Source: Dehalococcoidia bacterium (lineage in GTDB: Bacteria; Chloroflexota; Dehalococcoidia; Dehalococcoidales; W498). Taken from it: a stretch of 32,035 bases of DNA. Position 1 is the stretch's first letter. The number at the start of each line of letters is the position of its first letter. Under the pieces are notes generated by a model. That model made no database searches, was not told the DNA's origin, and saw only the letters and a list, made by a program, of their open reading frames with translations. Location: assembly GCA_011191875.1 (NCBI GenBank), contig DUFC01000011.1:1-32035 (forward strand), read 5' to 3'. The position numbers and the translations under genes were made by a program. This document shows, one piece after another, positions 14,269 to 21,735 of this stretch.

Positions 14269-15108
14269 GTGAAAAGAGTTGGTATTCTCTATCACCCTAT
14301 GATTGAAGCTGCCTATACTCTGGCTAAGGAACTACAGGAGTTCTTAAGCTCGAGTGGCGTCTCTGCCTGGCTGTGTTCTGCCTGGAAAGGAGAGGAAGCC
14401 AAGGCTCAGGTAAATGATAGCGATTTAATTCTTAGTATCGGTGGCGATGGCACTATTCTCCGAGCAGCTCAAGCGATAGTCCCTGGGCAAACCCCTATTA
14501 CCGGGATAAATCTAGGCAAGCTAGGGTTTATGACAGAACTTAGCGCCGATGAAGCTCAGGATAAGCTACCTGCCTTGCTGGCTGGGGAGGGTTGGATTGA
14601 TGAGCGGGCTATCCTCGAGGCTGAGTTTTCCCCTACCGACCAAGAGAATAAGCCACCCCATATATTTTATGCCTTAAACGATGTGGTGGTGGCACGGGGA
14701 GTAATACCTCGGATAATACATGTAGAAGCCAGCATTGATAGTGAGCCATTGACTACTTATAGAGCTGATGGAGTAATTTTGGCTACAGCTACTGGCAGCA
14801 CCGGCTACTCACTGGCAGCCGGTGGACCTATCCTCCATCCGCCGGCTAAGGAATTCCTGCTGTTACCAATAATACCTCATCTTAGCTCAGCTTACACTTT
14901 GGTACTACCCTCCACAGCAGTAGTCAAGCTACGCATTAGCACCGTTCACCAGGCAACAGTGAGCATTGATGGTCATATAAATTTACCACTGTCAAGCGGT
15001 GCCACTGTCACGGTAAAGCATAGCTCTAATACCACCCGATTTTTAAGAATCCATCCCGAGACCTCTTTCTATAGCTCTCTGGAGCAAAGATTGAAAGGAA
15101 AGCAATAG
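14269..15108 (+). CDS. nadK: NAD kinase
   Basis: A 279-residue NAD(+) kinase that makes NADP(+) from NAD(+) and ATP or polyphosphate. GGDGT is at residues 58-62, followed by NLGKLGFMTEL, the substrate-site region ALNDVVVARG and the glycine-rich ATGSTGYSLAAGGPILHP motif. The frame is open upstream to a TTG at 14191, but that TTG is the -35 box and the extra residues do not fit the family; VKRVGILYHP from the GTG at 14269 is the natural start. First gene of a three-gene unit with 1-base spacings. Confidence 0.95.
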   Translation: MKRVGILYHPMIEAAYTLAKELQEFLSSSGVSAWLCSAWKGEEAKAQVNDSDLILSIGGDGTILRAAQAIVPGQTPITGINLGKLGFMTELSADEAQDKLPALLAGEGWIDERAILEAEFSPTDQENKPPHIFYALNDVVVARGVIPRIIHVEASIDSEPLTTYRADGVILATATGSTGYSLAAGGPILHPPAKEFLLLPIIPHLSSAYTLVLPSTAVVKLRISTVHQATVSIDGHINLPLSSGATVTVKHSSNTTRFLRIHPETSFYSSLEQRLKGKQ

Positions 15109-15109
15109 T

Positions 15110-15574
15110 ATGAATCCAGTAGAAAAAGCCACCATTAAAGATGTACCCCAGATGCATCAGTTAATTAATTATTTTGCTGATAAGGGTGATATGTTGGCTC
15201 GCTCGCTGAGTGAGATATACGAAAATATCAGGGATTACCTCGTGGTTAGACAGGGTGAGCGGGTGATTGCCTGTGTGGCACTACATGTTTGCTGGTCAGA
15301 CCTAGCTGAGATAAAGTCAGTGGCTGTAGTCGAGGATAGTCAGGAACAGGGAATCGGCACCCAGCTAGTAGAAGCCTGTCTCAAGGAGGCTAGAGAGCTT
15401 GGCATCCCCACTGTTTTTTGTTTTACCTATCAGCCAGCTTTTTTTAAGCGGCAAAGGTTTGTTGATATAGATAAGATGGAGCTACCGCGTAAGGTCTGGA
15501 CTGACTGCTTTCGCTGCCCCAAATTCCCCAATTGTGATGAGGTAGCTCTTATCTATCATTTAGAGGGAGTCTAA
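15110..15574 (+). CDS. GNAT N-acetyltransferase, short N-acetylglutamate-synthase type
   Basis: A 154-residue GNAT enzyme. The acetyl-CoA loop is EDSQEQGIGTQLVEACLKEA near residues 80-99, and the C-terminus carries the CFRCPKFPNCDEVAL cysteine cluster. This architecture is that of stand-alone ArgA-like N-acetylglutamate synthases used in arginine biosynthesis; other arg genes are not in view, so the substrate is inferred from family. ATG one base after the nadK stop. Confidence 0.85.
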   Translation: MNPVEKATIKDVPQMHQLINYFADKGDMLARSLSEIYENIRDYLVVRQGERVIACVALHVCWSDLAEIKSVAVVEDSQEQGIGTQLVEACLKEARELGIPTVFCFTYQPAFFKRQRFVDIDKMELPRKVWTDCFRCPKFPNCDEVALIYHLEGV

Positions 15575-15575
15575 C

Positions 15576-16121
15576 TTGGCTGAAGAAAAAACGGTATCCA
15601 GCCAACTAATCTATGAGGGACAAGCGGTAAAGCTACGGGTTGACACAGTTGAAATGCCCAGCGGTAGACAAACTATACGAGAGATTGTGGAGCACAGTGA
15701 TTGTGTAGCCATTGTGGCTATAGATAGTAATGATAATGTGCTACTGGTTAATCAATTTCGCAAGCCAGTGGAGAAGGAGCTACTGGAGATACCGGCTGGT
15801 GGTATTGAGCCTGGAGAAGAGGCGGTAGCCACTGTTCATCGCGAATTAGGCGAGGAAACAGGCTACCTCCCCAGAAAGGTAGAAAGGTTGGGTGGTTTCT
15901 ATTCCACACCAGGTTATTGCACTGAATACCTTTATCTTTATCTGGCTACCGACCTTACTCCCAGCCAATTATATGCTGAGTATACTGAGAGTATTAGATT
16001 AACAAGGGTGCCAATTGGTCAGGTTCCCAGTCTTATTGCCTCGGGCTCTATTTGTGATGCCAAGAGCATAGCCGGCTTGCTTATCTTCTTAAAGTATCGT
16101 CAATCAGCCCAGTGTGTCTGA
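15576..16121 (+). CDS. Nudix hydrolase, ADP-ribose pyrophosphatase type
   Basis: A 181-residue Nudix enzyme. A complete Nudix box runs GGIEPGEEAVATVHR then ELGEETGY (G-x5-E-x7-REUXEEXGU), and the downstream GGFYSTPGYCTEYLYLYLA is typical of ADP-ribose pyrophosphatases, which hydrolyse ADP-ribose to AMP and ribose 5-phosphate. Pairing with nadK suggests NAD(P) turnover. TTG start one base after the GNAT stop. The 3' end overlaps the convergent HIT gene by 18 bases. Confidence 0.9.
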   Translation: MAEEKTVSSQLIYEGQAVKLRVDTVEMPSGRQTIREIVEHSDCVAIVAIDSNDNVLLVNQFRKPVEKELLEIPAGGIEPGEEAVATVHRELGEETGYLPRKVERLGGFYSTPGYCTEYLYLYLATDLTPSQLYAEYTESIRLTRVPIGQVPSLIASGSICDAKSIAGLLIFLKYRQSAQCV

Positions 16122-16445
16122 GAGCTTTCTACCTCCAAGAAGGTGCAGATGAAGATGAGGCACTACCTGTCCGCCCTCCTTACCGCAGTTCACCACCAGG
16201 CGATACCCACTTTCAGATATACCTTCCCTTTTTGCCAGTTGATTAGCAATGTTCACCATATGTCCCATTAGCTGAGCCTCCGCTTCAGATAGATGGATGA
16301 GGGAAGGAATGTGTCTCTTAGGGATAATTAGCAGGTGTATGGGTGCCTGAGGATTAATGTCTCGGAAGGCAATCACTTCCTCATCCTGGTAAATGATTTC
16401 ACCAGATAGCTCACCAGCTACAATTTGACAGAAAATACAATCCAT
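16104..16445 (-). CDS. HIT-family nucleotide hydrolase (HINT type)
   Basis: A 113-residue histidine-triad protein, likely a purine nucleoside phosphoramidase. The triad HLHLHLL has His97, His99 (catalytic) and His101; the N-terminal CIFCQIVAGE has a CxxC pair. The frame extends upstream to 16508, but MDCIFC at 16445 matches the family start; a GTG at 16451 is better spaced from AGGAGG and is a real alternative. Last gene of the TCA operon, 10 bases after fumarase beta. Confidence 0.92.
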   Translation of the reverse strand: MDCIFCQIVAGELSGEIIYQDEEVIAFRDINPQAPIHLLIIPKRHIPSLIHLSEAEAQLMGHMVNIANQLAKREGISESGYRLVVNCGKEGGQVVPHLHLHLLGGRKLSDTLG

Positions 16446-16455
16446 TTCCACTTCT

Positions 16456-17016
16456 CTATTTCCTCCTCTGGTATCTGGCTTTGCCCTGGTCAAATAGGTC
16501 TTCCCCATAAATATCGTTAGCTACAATAGCCGGGAAATTCTCAACATTAAGCCGTAAAATAGCCTCAGTGCCCAAATCTTCGTAAGCTATAACCTCCACC
16601 TGCCTAATAGATTTGGCTAGTAAAGCGCCAGCGCCACCAATGGTGGTGAAATAGACAGCTTTATACTTTTTAATAGCTTCTTTTACTGCTGGTGAGCGGT
16701 TACCCTTACCAATCATGGCTCTAATCCCGTCAGCAATAAGGCGTGGAGTATATATATCCATACGACTACTGGTGGTTGGACCGGCTGAGCCGATAACCTG
16801 GTCTGGTGCAGCGGGGGATGGTCCCATATAATATAAAGCTTGTCCGTTAAGGTCAAAGGGTAGCTTATCACCCTTATCCAGGGCTTGGACAAGCCTGTGG
16901 TGAGCGGCATCACGGGCAGTATAAATAACCCCAGAAAATAGGACTCTGGTGCCTACTGTCAGTTTTTCTATTACTTCAGCCTCAATTGGTGATGTGATAT
17001 AGAAATTGTTTATCAT
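16456..17016 (-). CDS. Class I fumarate hydratase, beta subunit (C-terminal region)
   Basis: A 186-residue subunit of the two-protein iron-sulfur fumarase (or the related tartrate dehydratase). The fold markers are GTRVLFSGVIYTARDAAHHR near residues 22-41, GPTTSSRMDIYTPRL, and TTIGGAGALLAKSI. It provides part of the substrate site while the alpha subunit binds the cluster. AAGGG lies 8 bases before the ATG, 10 bases after the alpha subunit stop. With malate dehydrogenase next door, fumarase is the likely activity. Confidence 0.93.
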   Translation of the reverse strand: MINNFYITSPIEAEVIEKLTVGTRVLFSGVIYTARDAAHHRLVQALDKGDKLPFDLNGQALYYMGPSPAAPDQVIGSAGPTTSSRMDIYTPRLIADGIRAMIGKGNRSPAVKEAIKKYKAVYFTTIGGAGALLAKSIRQVEVIAYEDLGTEAILRLNVENFPAIVANDIYGEDLFDQGKARYQRRK

Positions 17017-17026
17017 TTGAAGACCC

Positions 17027-17872
17027 TTATAATGTTATCTCTTTATGGCGAGCACTATGGCACTGAAGATTAACGGCTACCGGCAGGCTGGCAATATGGG
17101 TAGGCATAACCTCAGCGTGTACTGCCAAAGCAGTAATACTACCGCCGAAGCCCAGCGGTCCGATACCTAAATCATTGATACGGCTTAGAATTTCTTTCTC
17201 AAGCTCGCTAGCCTCAGGGTCAGGGCTTGGTTTAGCTACCGGACGGAGCAGTGCCTTCTTAGCCAGTAACATTGCTTTTTCGGCTGTGCCGCCTATGCCC
17301 AAGCCAACAATCAGTGGCGGACAGGGATTGCCTCCTGCCTCATCAATGGTTCTCACTACCAGGTCAATGATACCCTGCCTGCCGTCACTTGGTTTGAGCA
17401 TAGCCAAGCGGCTCATATTCTCAGCCCCGCTCCCCTTGGCCATAAGGGTAATCTTTAACTGGTCACTGGGGACTATTTCAGTATGAATAACCGGAGGGGT
17501 ATTATCCCCGGTATTTATCCTGGCTGAGAATGGTTGGCCGACTATGGATTTGCGCAAATAACCTTGACTATAGCCCAGGCTCACTCCCTCCTCTACGGCA
17601 GCATATAGGTCGCCGCCAATAATATGAGTTTCCTGACCTATTTCAAGGAAGACCACCGCCGTGCCACAGTCCTGGCATAATGGAAGATGCTCCTCTTTGG
17701 CAATTCTTGCATTTTCTATGAGCTGAGATAAAACCTCCCTCCCCAGTGGAGATTCTTCATCCTGCTGGGCTTGCTTAAGGGCAGCTAAGACATCCTCGCC
17801 CAACTCAAAGTTTGCCTGCTGACAAAGCTGGGCTACCGCTTGGATTATGGTGCTAGCTTCAATCCTTCGCAA
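17027..17872 (-). CDS. Class I fumarate hydratase, alpha subunit ([4Fe-4S])
   Basis: A 281-residue subunit that carries the oxygen-sensitive [4Fe-4S] cluster interconverting malate and fumarate. Likely ligands are Cys66 in LPLCQDCGTA, Cys184 in GGNPCPPL and Cys271 in NLQCHSARH. Many family members have CQDTG where this one has CQDCG, adding Cys69. TTG start, 12 bases after the malate dehydrogenase stop. The cluster type fits an anaerobe. Confidence 0.93.
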   Translation of the reverse strand: MRRIEASTIIQAVAQLCQQANFELGEDVLAALKQAQQDEESPLGREVLSQLIENARIAKEEHLPLCQDCGTAVVFLEIGQETHIIGGDLYAAVEEGVSLGYSQGYLRKSIVGQPFSARINTGDNTPPVIHTEIVPSDQLKITLMAKGSGAENMSRLAMLKPSDGRQGIIDLVVRTIDEAGGNPCPPLIVGLGIGGTAEKAMLLAKKALLRPVAKPSPDPEASELEKEILSRINDLGIGPLGFGGSITALAVHAEVMPTHIASLPVAVNLQCHSARHKEITL

Positions 17873-17884
17873 CCTTTACCTACC

Positions 17885-18844
17885 TTACCCCCTGGCGGTG
17901 TGCTTGATATTAGGCTTACTCAATTTCATAGTCTTTACCAGCTCCTGCACTGCCTCCGCCGAGGTGGTTAGGGCTTGCTTTTCTTCATCGGTTAACTCTA
18001 ATTCTATTATTCGTTCAATGCCGCTTTTACCCAGCTTTACCGGGACACTGATGACGGTATCTTTAATTCCATATTCTCCCTGGAGATAAGTAGCACAGGG
18101 CAGGACTTCTTTCTTATCTAAAATTACAGCATCTACCATCCGGGCAACGGCGGCTGATGGGGCATAAAAAGCGCTGCACGTTTTAAGCAGGTTAACAATC
18201 TCGGCACCACCATTTATAGTGCGCTCTACCAGTTTATCAATAGTTTCCTGCGGCAGGAGCTTAGTTATTGGTGTACCACCAACCGTAGATAGTCTGGGAA
18301 TAACGACCATATTTTTGCCATGTTGCCCCAGAACACAAACTGACACATCTTTTACTGATACATTAAGCTCAGTAGCGATGAAGCTGCTAAATCGGGTGCT
18401 ATCAAGGACGCCGGATAAGCCAAATACCCTATTTCGGGGAAAATGACTGCTATGGATAGCTAAATGGGTCATAGCATCCACAGGATTGGTAACCACAATG
18501 ATGATGCCGTTGGGTGAGTGGTTGACTACGTTATGGGTAACCTCGGTAATAATCTTTACATTAGTTAATAGCAGCTCATCACGGGTCATGCCTGGTTTTC
18601 TACCAGTGCCGGAGGTAATGATGACCACATCTGAGTTAGCCGTTTCCTGGTAGCTATTAGTTCCGATAATGTGGGTATCAAAATTGAGGATAGGCGCTGA
18701 CTCAAGAATATCTAATGCCTTACCTTGAGGCAGCCCCTCAATAATGTCTATTAAGACTATATCGGCATAACCTCTCTCAACCAATCGTTGGGCGCAGGTA
18801 GCCCCGACATTTCCTGCACCAATAATGCTAATTTTATTAACTAT
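17885..18844 (-). CDS. mdh: Malate dehydrogenase, apparently starting at ATA
   Basis: A 319-residue LDH-like NAD-dependent malate dehydrogenase. The NAD-binding GAGNVGA (residues 9-15) lies upstream of the first canonical start (TTG at 18784), so the protein must begin earlier. In that frame no ATG, GTG or TTG exists between the in-frame TAG at 18857-18859 and 18784. The best start is ATA at 18842-18844, with GAGGAG ending 7 bases upstream, overlapping the isocitrate dehydrogenase stop by 8 bases. GRKPGMTRDELL marks malate rather than lactate specificity; the catalytic His lies in LGQHGKNMV, where many relatives read GGHGD. Confidence 0.9.
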   Translation of the reverse strand: MVNKISIIGAGNVGATCAQRLVERGYADIVLIDIIEGLPQGKALDILESAPILNFDTHIIGTNSYQETANSDVVIITSGTGRKPGMTRDELLLTNVKIITEVTHNVVNHSPNGIIIVVTNPVDAMTHLAIHSSHFPRNRVFGLSGVLDSTRFSSFIATELNVSVKDVSVCVLGQHGKNMVVIPRLSTVGGTPITKLLPQETIDKLVERTINGGAEIVNLLKTCSAFYAPSAAVARMVDAVILDKKEVLPCATYLQGEYGIKDTVISVPVKLGKSGIERIIELELTDEEKQALTTSAEAVQELVKTMKLSKPNIKHTARG

Positions 18845-19931
18845 GGCTTGACTCCTCTAGCTTCTCAATTACGGCATCGACTACCTGTGAAGTGCCTACT
18901 GCCTGGGCATCGGCCATATTAAGCTTCATATCATAGGTAACACTCTTCCCCTCAGCGATAACCTCAGCTATAGCTTTTTCCAGCCTATCAGCCGCTTTCG
19001 TCTCGTTGAGGTGGTGGAGCAGCATCACTCCGGAGAGCATCACTGCCATGGGATTGACCTTATTTTGTCCGGCATACTTAGGCGCACTGCCGTGGGTCGG
19101 TTCAAAGACAGCCATGTTATCGCCTAAATTAGCCCCGGGGGCTAGCCCCAGCCCGCCGACCAACCCGGCGCATAAATCAGAGATTATGTCCCCATAAAGA
19201 TTCGGAGCCACTATTACATCAAACTGTTGCGGTCTTTTCGCCAGTTGCATGGTCATGTTATCTACAAGCCTATCCTCAAATTCAATATCAGGGTATTCTC
19301 TGGCTACCTCCCGGGCAACAGCCAGGAACAATCCATCTGAGAATTTCATAATATTGGCTTTATGCACTGCGGTTACCTTTTTCCTTTGGTGAGCCCGGGC
19401 ATATTCAAAAGCAAATTTGACGATTCTTCGGCTGTTTGCCTCCGAGATTGACTTTATACTGAAACCTGAATCCGTCCTGACTGCCTCTTCCTTCGTCTCC
19501 AGGATTAACTCAATTAGCCTTCTTGCCTCAGGGGTTCCTTCCTCAAACTCAATACCACTGTAGAGGTCTTCAGTATTCTCTCTCACCACTACAATATCTA
19601 CATCTTTATATAGAGTGGGAGCCCCGGAGTAGGTTTTACATGGACGGAGACAAGCATAAAGGTCTAGCCCCTTACGCAGAGCTACATTCACACTTCTAAA
19701 ACCTGAGCCTACAGGTGTGGTAACTGGTCCTTTAAGAGCGACCTTGTTCTTTCTGATGGACTCAAATACAAGGTCAGGGAGGGGCGTACCAAACTTATCC
19801 TGGACACTAGCCCCAGCATAAGCCAAATCCCAGTGAAAAATGACCCCGGTTGCTTCCAAAGCCCTTTTAGCCGCCTCGGTAACCTCGGGTCCTATTCCAT
19901 CACCGGGGATAAGGGTAACATCGTAAACCAC
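18837..19931 (-). CDS. icd: NAD-type isocitrate dehydrogenase (isopropylmalate dehydrogenase family)
   Basis: A 364-residue beta-decarboxylating dehydrogenase that converts isocitrate to 2-oxoglutarate. The substrate helix reads RSVNVALRK, the isocitrate-type pattern, rather than the leucine-pathway pattern. IPGDGIGPE near the N-terminus and NLYGDIISDLCAGLVGGLGL with the metal-binding aspartates complete the family signature. An ATG at 19937 is possible, but GGAGG is only one base before it and 7 bases before the GTG at 19931. Context (aconitase upstream, malate dehydrogenase downstream) supports a TCA rather than leucine role. Confidence 0.9.
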   Translation of the reverse strand: MVYDVTLIPGDGIGPEVTEAAKRALEATGVIFHWDLAYAGASVQDKFGTPLPDLVFESIRKNKVALKGPVTTPVGSGFRSVNVALRKGLDLYACLRPCKTYSGAPTLYKDVDIVVVRENTEDLYSGIEFEEGTPEARRLIELILETKEEAVRTDSGFSIKSISEANSRRIVKFAFEYARAHQRKKVTAVHKANIMKFSDGLFLAVAREVAREYPDIEFEDRLVDNMTMQLAKRPQQFDVIVAPNLYGDIISDLCAGLVGGLGLAPGANLGDNMAVFEPTHGSAPKYAGQNKVNPMAVMLSGVMLLHHLNETKAADRLEKAIAEVIAEGKSVTYDMKLNMADAQAVGTSQVVDAVIEKLEESSHS

Positions 19932-19958
19932 TAGCATGCCTCCATTATCACTTTCAAG

Positions 19959-20453
19959 TTATAGCTTAAAGTCACCATGCTTCTGAATATAGGGGATAAG
20001 CCCACCTTCGTCAAGGATATGGAGCATTACCTCAGGGATTTCGCTAAAAGTGAGCCGGTTGCCATTGGTTATGTCGTTGACTGTGCCCGCTACCAGGTCT
20101 ACCTCCAACTTATCCTCATCGTTAATCTTATCAGTATCGCATATCAATACCGGGAGCCCCAGATTGATAGCGTTTCTAAAGAAAATCCGGGCTACCGATT
20201 TAGCCAATATAGCACTTACCCCGGATATTTTAATAACCAGTGGAGCGTGTTCTCGACTGGAGCCGAGCCCAAAGTTAGAGCCACCAACTATGAAATCTCC
20301 TGGGGTTACCCTGGAGGCAAAATCAGGGTCGGCGTCTTCCATGACATGTTTGGCTAGCTCGGGGAGGTTACTTCTCAAGTGAGCCAGACGCCCAGGTATA
20401 ATATGGTCGGTAGAGATATTATCACCGAATTTTAAGGCTCTTCCGGTAAGCAT
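19959..20453 (-). CDS. Aconitase/isopropylmalate dehydratase family, small subunit
   Basis: A 164-residue LeuD-type swivelling domain. GDNISTDHIIPGR near residues 10-22 and GGSNFGLGSSREHAP near 57-71 are family hallmarks, the second with the substrate-binding Ser-Ser-Arg. It begins directly after the large-subunit stop with GAGG 8 bases upstream. Sequence alone cannot separate aconitase, homoaconitase and isopropylmalate dehydratase; the operon suggests citrate-isocitrate isomerisation. Confidence 0.9.
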   Translation of the reverse strand: MLTGRALKFGDNISTDHIIPGRLAHLRSNLPELAKHVMEDADPDFASRVTPGDFIVGGSNFGLGSSREHAPLVIKISGVSAILAKSVARIFFRNAINLGLPVLICDTDKINDEDKLEVDLVAGTVNDITNGNRLTFSEIPEVMLHILDEGGLIPYIQKHGDFKL

Positions 20454-21707
20454 CTAAATTACCTCTCTGGGGTCAGTAATTTCACCAGTAATAGCGGTAG
20501 CGGCAGCCGTAGCCGGGCTACCCAGATAAATAGAGGCTTGGGGATTACCCATCCTCCCCTTGAAATTTCGGTTAGCTGTAGATAGGCATGATTCCCCATC
20601 CCCCAACACTCCCTGATGGAGCCCAAGGCAAGCCCCACAGCCGGGCGGTAAGATAACAGCTTCAGCCTCAATTAAGCTTTGGATATAACCGGCCTCAATA
20701 GCCGCCAGTAAAACCTGCCGTGAAGCTGGGGCAACTATAAGTCTGGTGTCAGGGTGGCGTTTCTTTCCCTTCAAAATATTAGCGGCTACAGCCAGGTCTT
20801 CCAGACGTCCATTAGTGCAAGTGCCAATAAATACCTGTTGGATTTTGGTTCCTTTAAGCTCTCCAGCCAGGGCAATATTATCTACGGTGTTGGGCTTAGA
20901 TACGGTGGGTTCAAGCTCAGCCACATTAATATTAATGATTTGTTCATAGGTGGCATCGGCATCAGGAAAGACTGGTTGGTAGTGGTTACCTCTCCCCTGA
21001 GATATTAAATAGTCTTTGGTTATGTTATCGGCGGGGAAAAGCCCTGCCTTAGCCCCAGCCTCCACTGCCATGTTGGCTATGGTAAAACGCTGCGACATAG
21101 ACATTCTATCCACGGTATCACCGCTAAATTCTAATGCTCTATAGGTAGCGCCATTGGCTCCGATATTTCCAATAAGATGAAGAATAAGGTCTTTAGCATA
21201 GACGCCTTCAACGAAATTACCTGAGACGACTACCTTAATACTTTCTGGGACTCGGAACCAGGTCTTGCCCAGACCGAAGGCAACAGCTACGTCAGAAGAG
21301 CCCATTCCGGTGGCAAAAGCACCGAGACCACCAGCAGTTACGGTATGGGAATCAGCACCGATTACTACATCACCTGGCTTAGCCAGAGACTCGGCTACCA
21401 ACTGGTGACAAATACCGTCTCCAATATCAAAGATAAGGCAGCCAGTTTGTTGAGCAAATTGGCGTAGGAGTATGTGCTCAGAGGACAATCTATAATTAGG
21501 ACTGGGGGCAGCGTGGTCAAGGAATAGAGCAGTTTTATTTGGGTTAGCCAGATTCTGAAACCCGCTTGCCTGAAATTGCGTTACGGTAAGTGGTCCGGTA
21601 GTATCCTGAGCAAAAACCAGAGCTACCTCAGCCACTACAATACTTCCTGCCCGGGCATCACTTCCAGACTTTTGGCTCAGTATCTTCTCAGCTAATGTTT
21701 TTCCCAC
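20454..21707 (-). CDS. Aconitase/isopropylmalate dehydratase family, large subunit
   Basis: A 417-residue LeuC-type catalytic subunit with three cluster cysteines: Cys297 in GTCTNGR, Cys357 and Cys360 in GCGACLG. GADSHTVTAGGLGAFATGMG near residues 117-136 is also diagnostic. It is 28 bases after the carboxyltransferase gene and abuts its small subunit. GTG start, with no strong Shine-Dalgarno, but MGKTLAEKIL is the typical N-terminus. With isocitrate dehydrogenase in the same operon it most likely serves as the cell's aconitase; a leucine-pathway role cannot be excluded. Confidence 0.9.
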   Translation of the reverse strand: MGKTLAEKILSQKSGSDARAGSIVVAEVALVFAQDTTGPLTVTQFQASGFQNLANPNKTALFLDHAAPSPNYRLSSEHILLRQFAQQTGCLIFDIGDGICHQLVAESLAKPGDVVIGADSHTVTAGGLGAFATGMGSSDVAVAFGLGKTWFRVPESIKVVVSGNFVEGVYAKDLILHLIGNIGANGATYRALEFSGDTVDRMSMSQRFTIANMAVEAGAKAGLFPADNITKDYLISQGRGNHYQPVFPDADATYEQIININVAELEPTVSKPNTVDNIALAGELKGTKIQQVFIGTCTNGRLEDLAVAANILKGKKRHPDTRLIVAPASRQVLLAAIEAGYIQSLIEAEAVILPPGCGACLGLHQGVLGDGESCLSTANRNFKGRMGNPQASIYLGSPATAAATAITGEITDPREVI

Positions 21708-21735
21708 GGTAGCCCGGCACTCACTAAATTGATAG

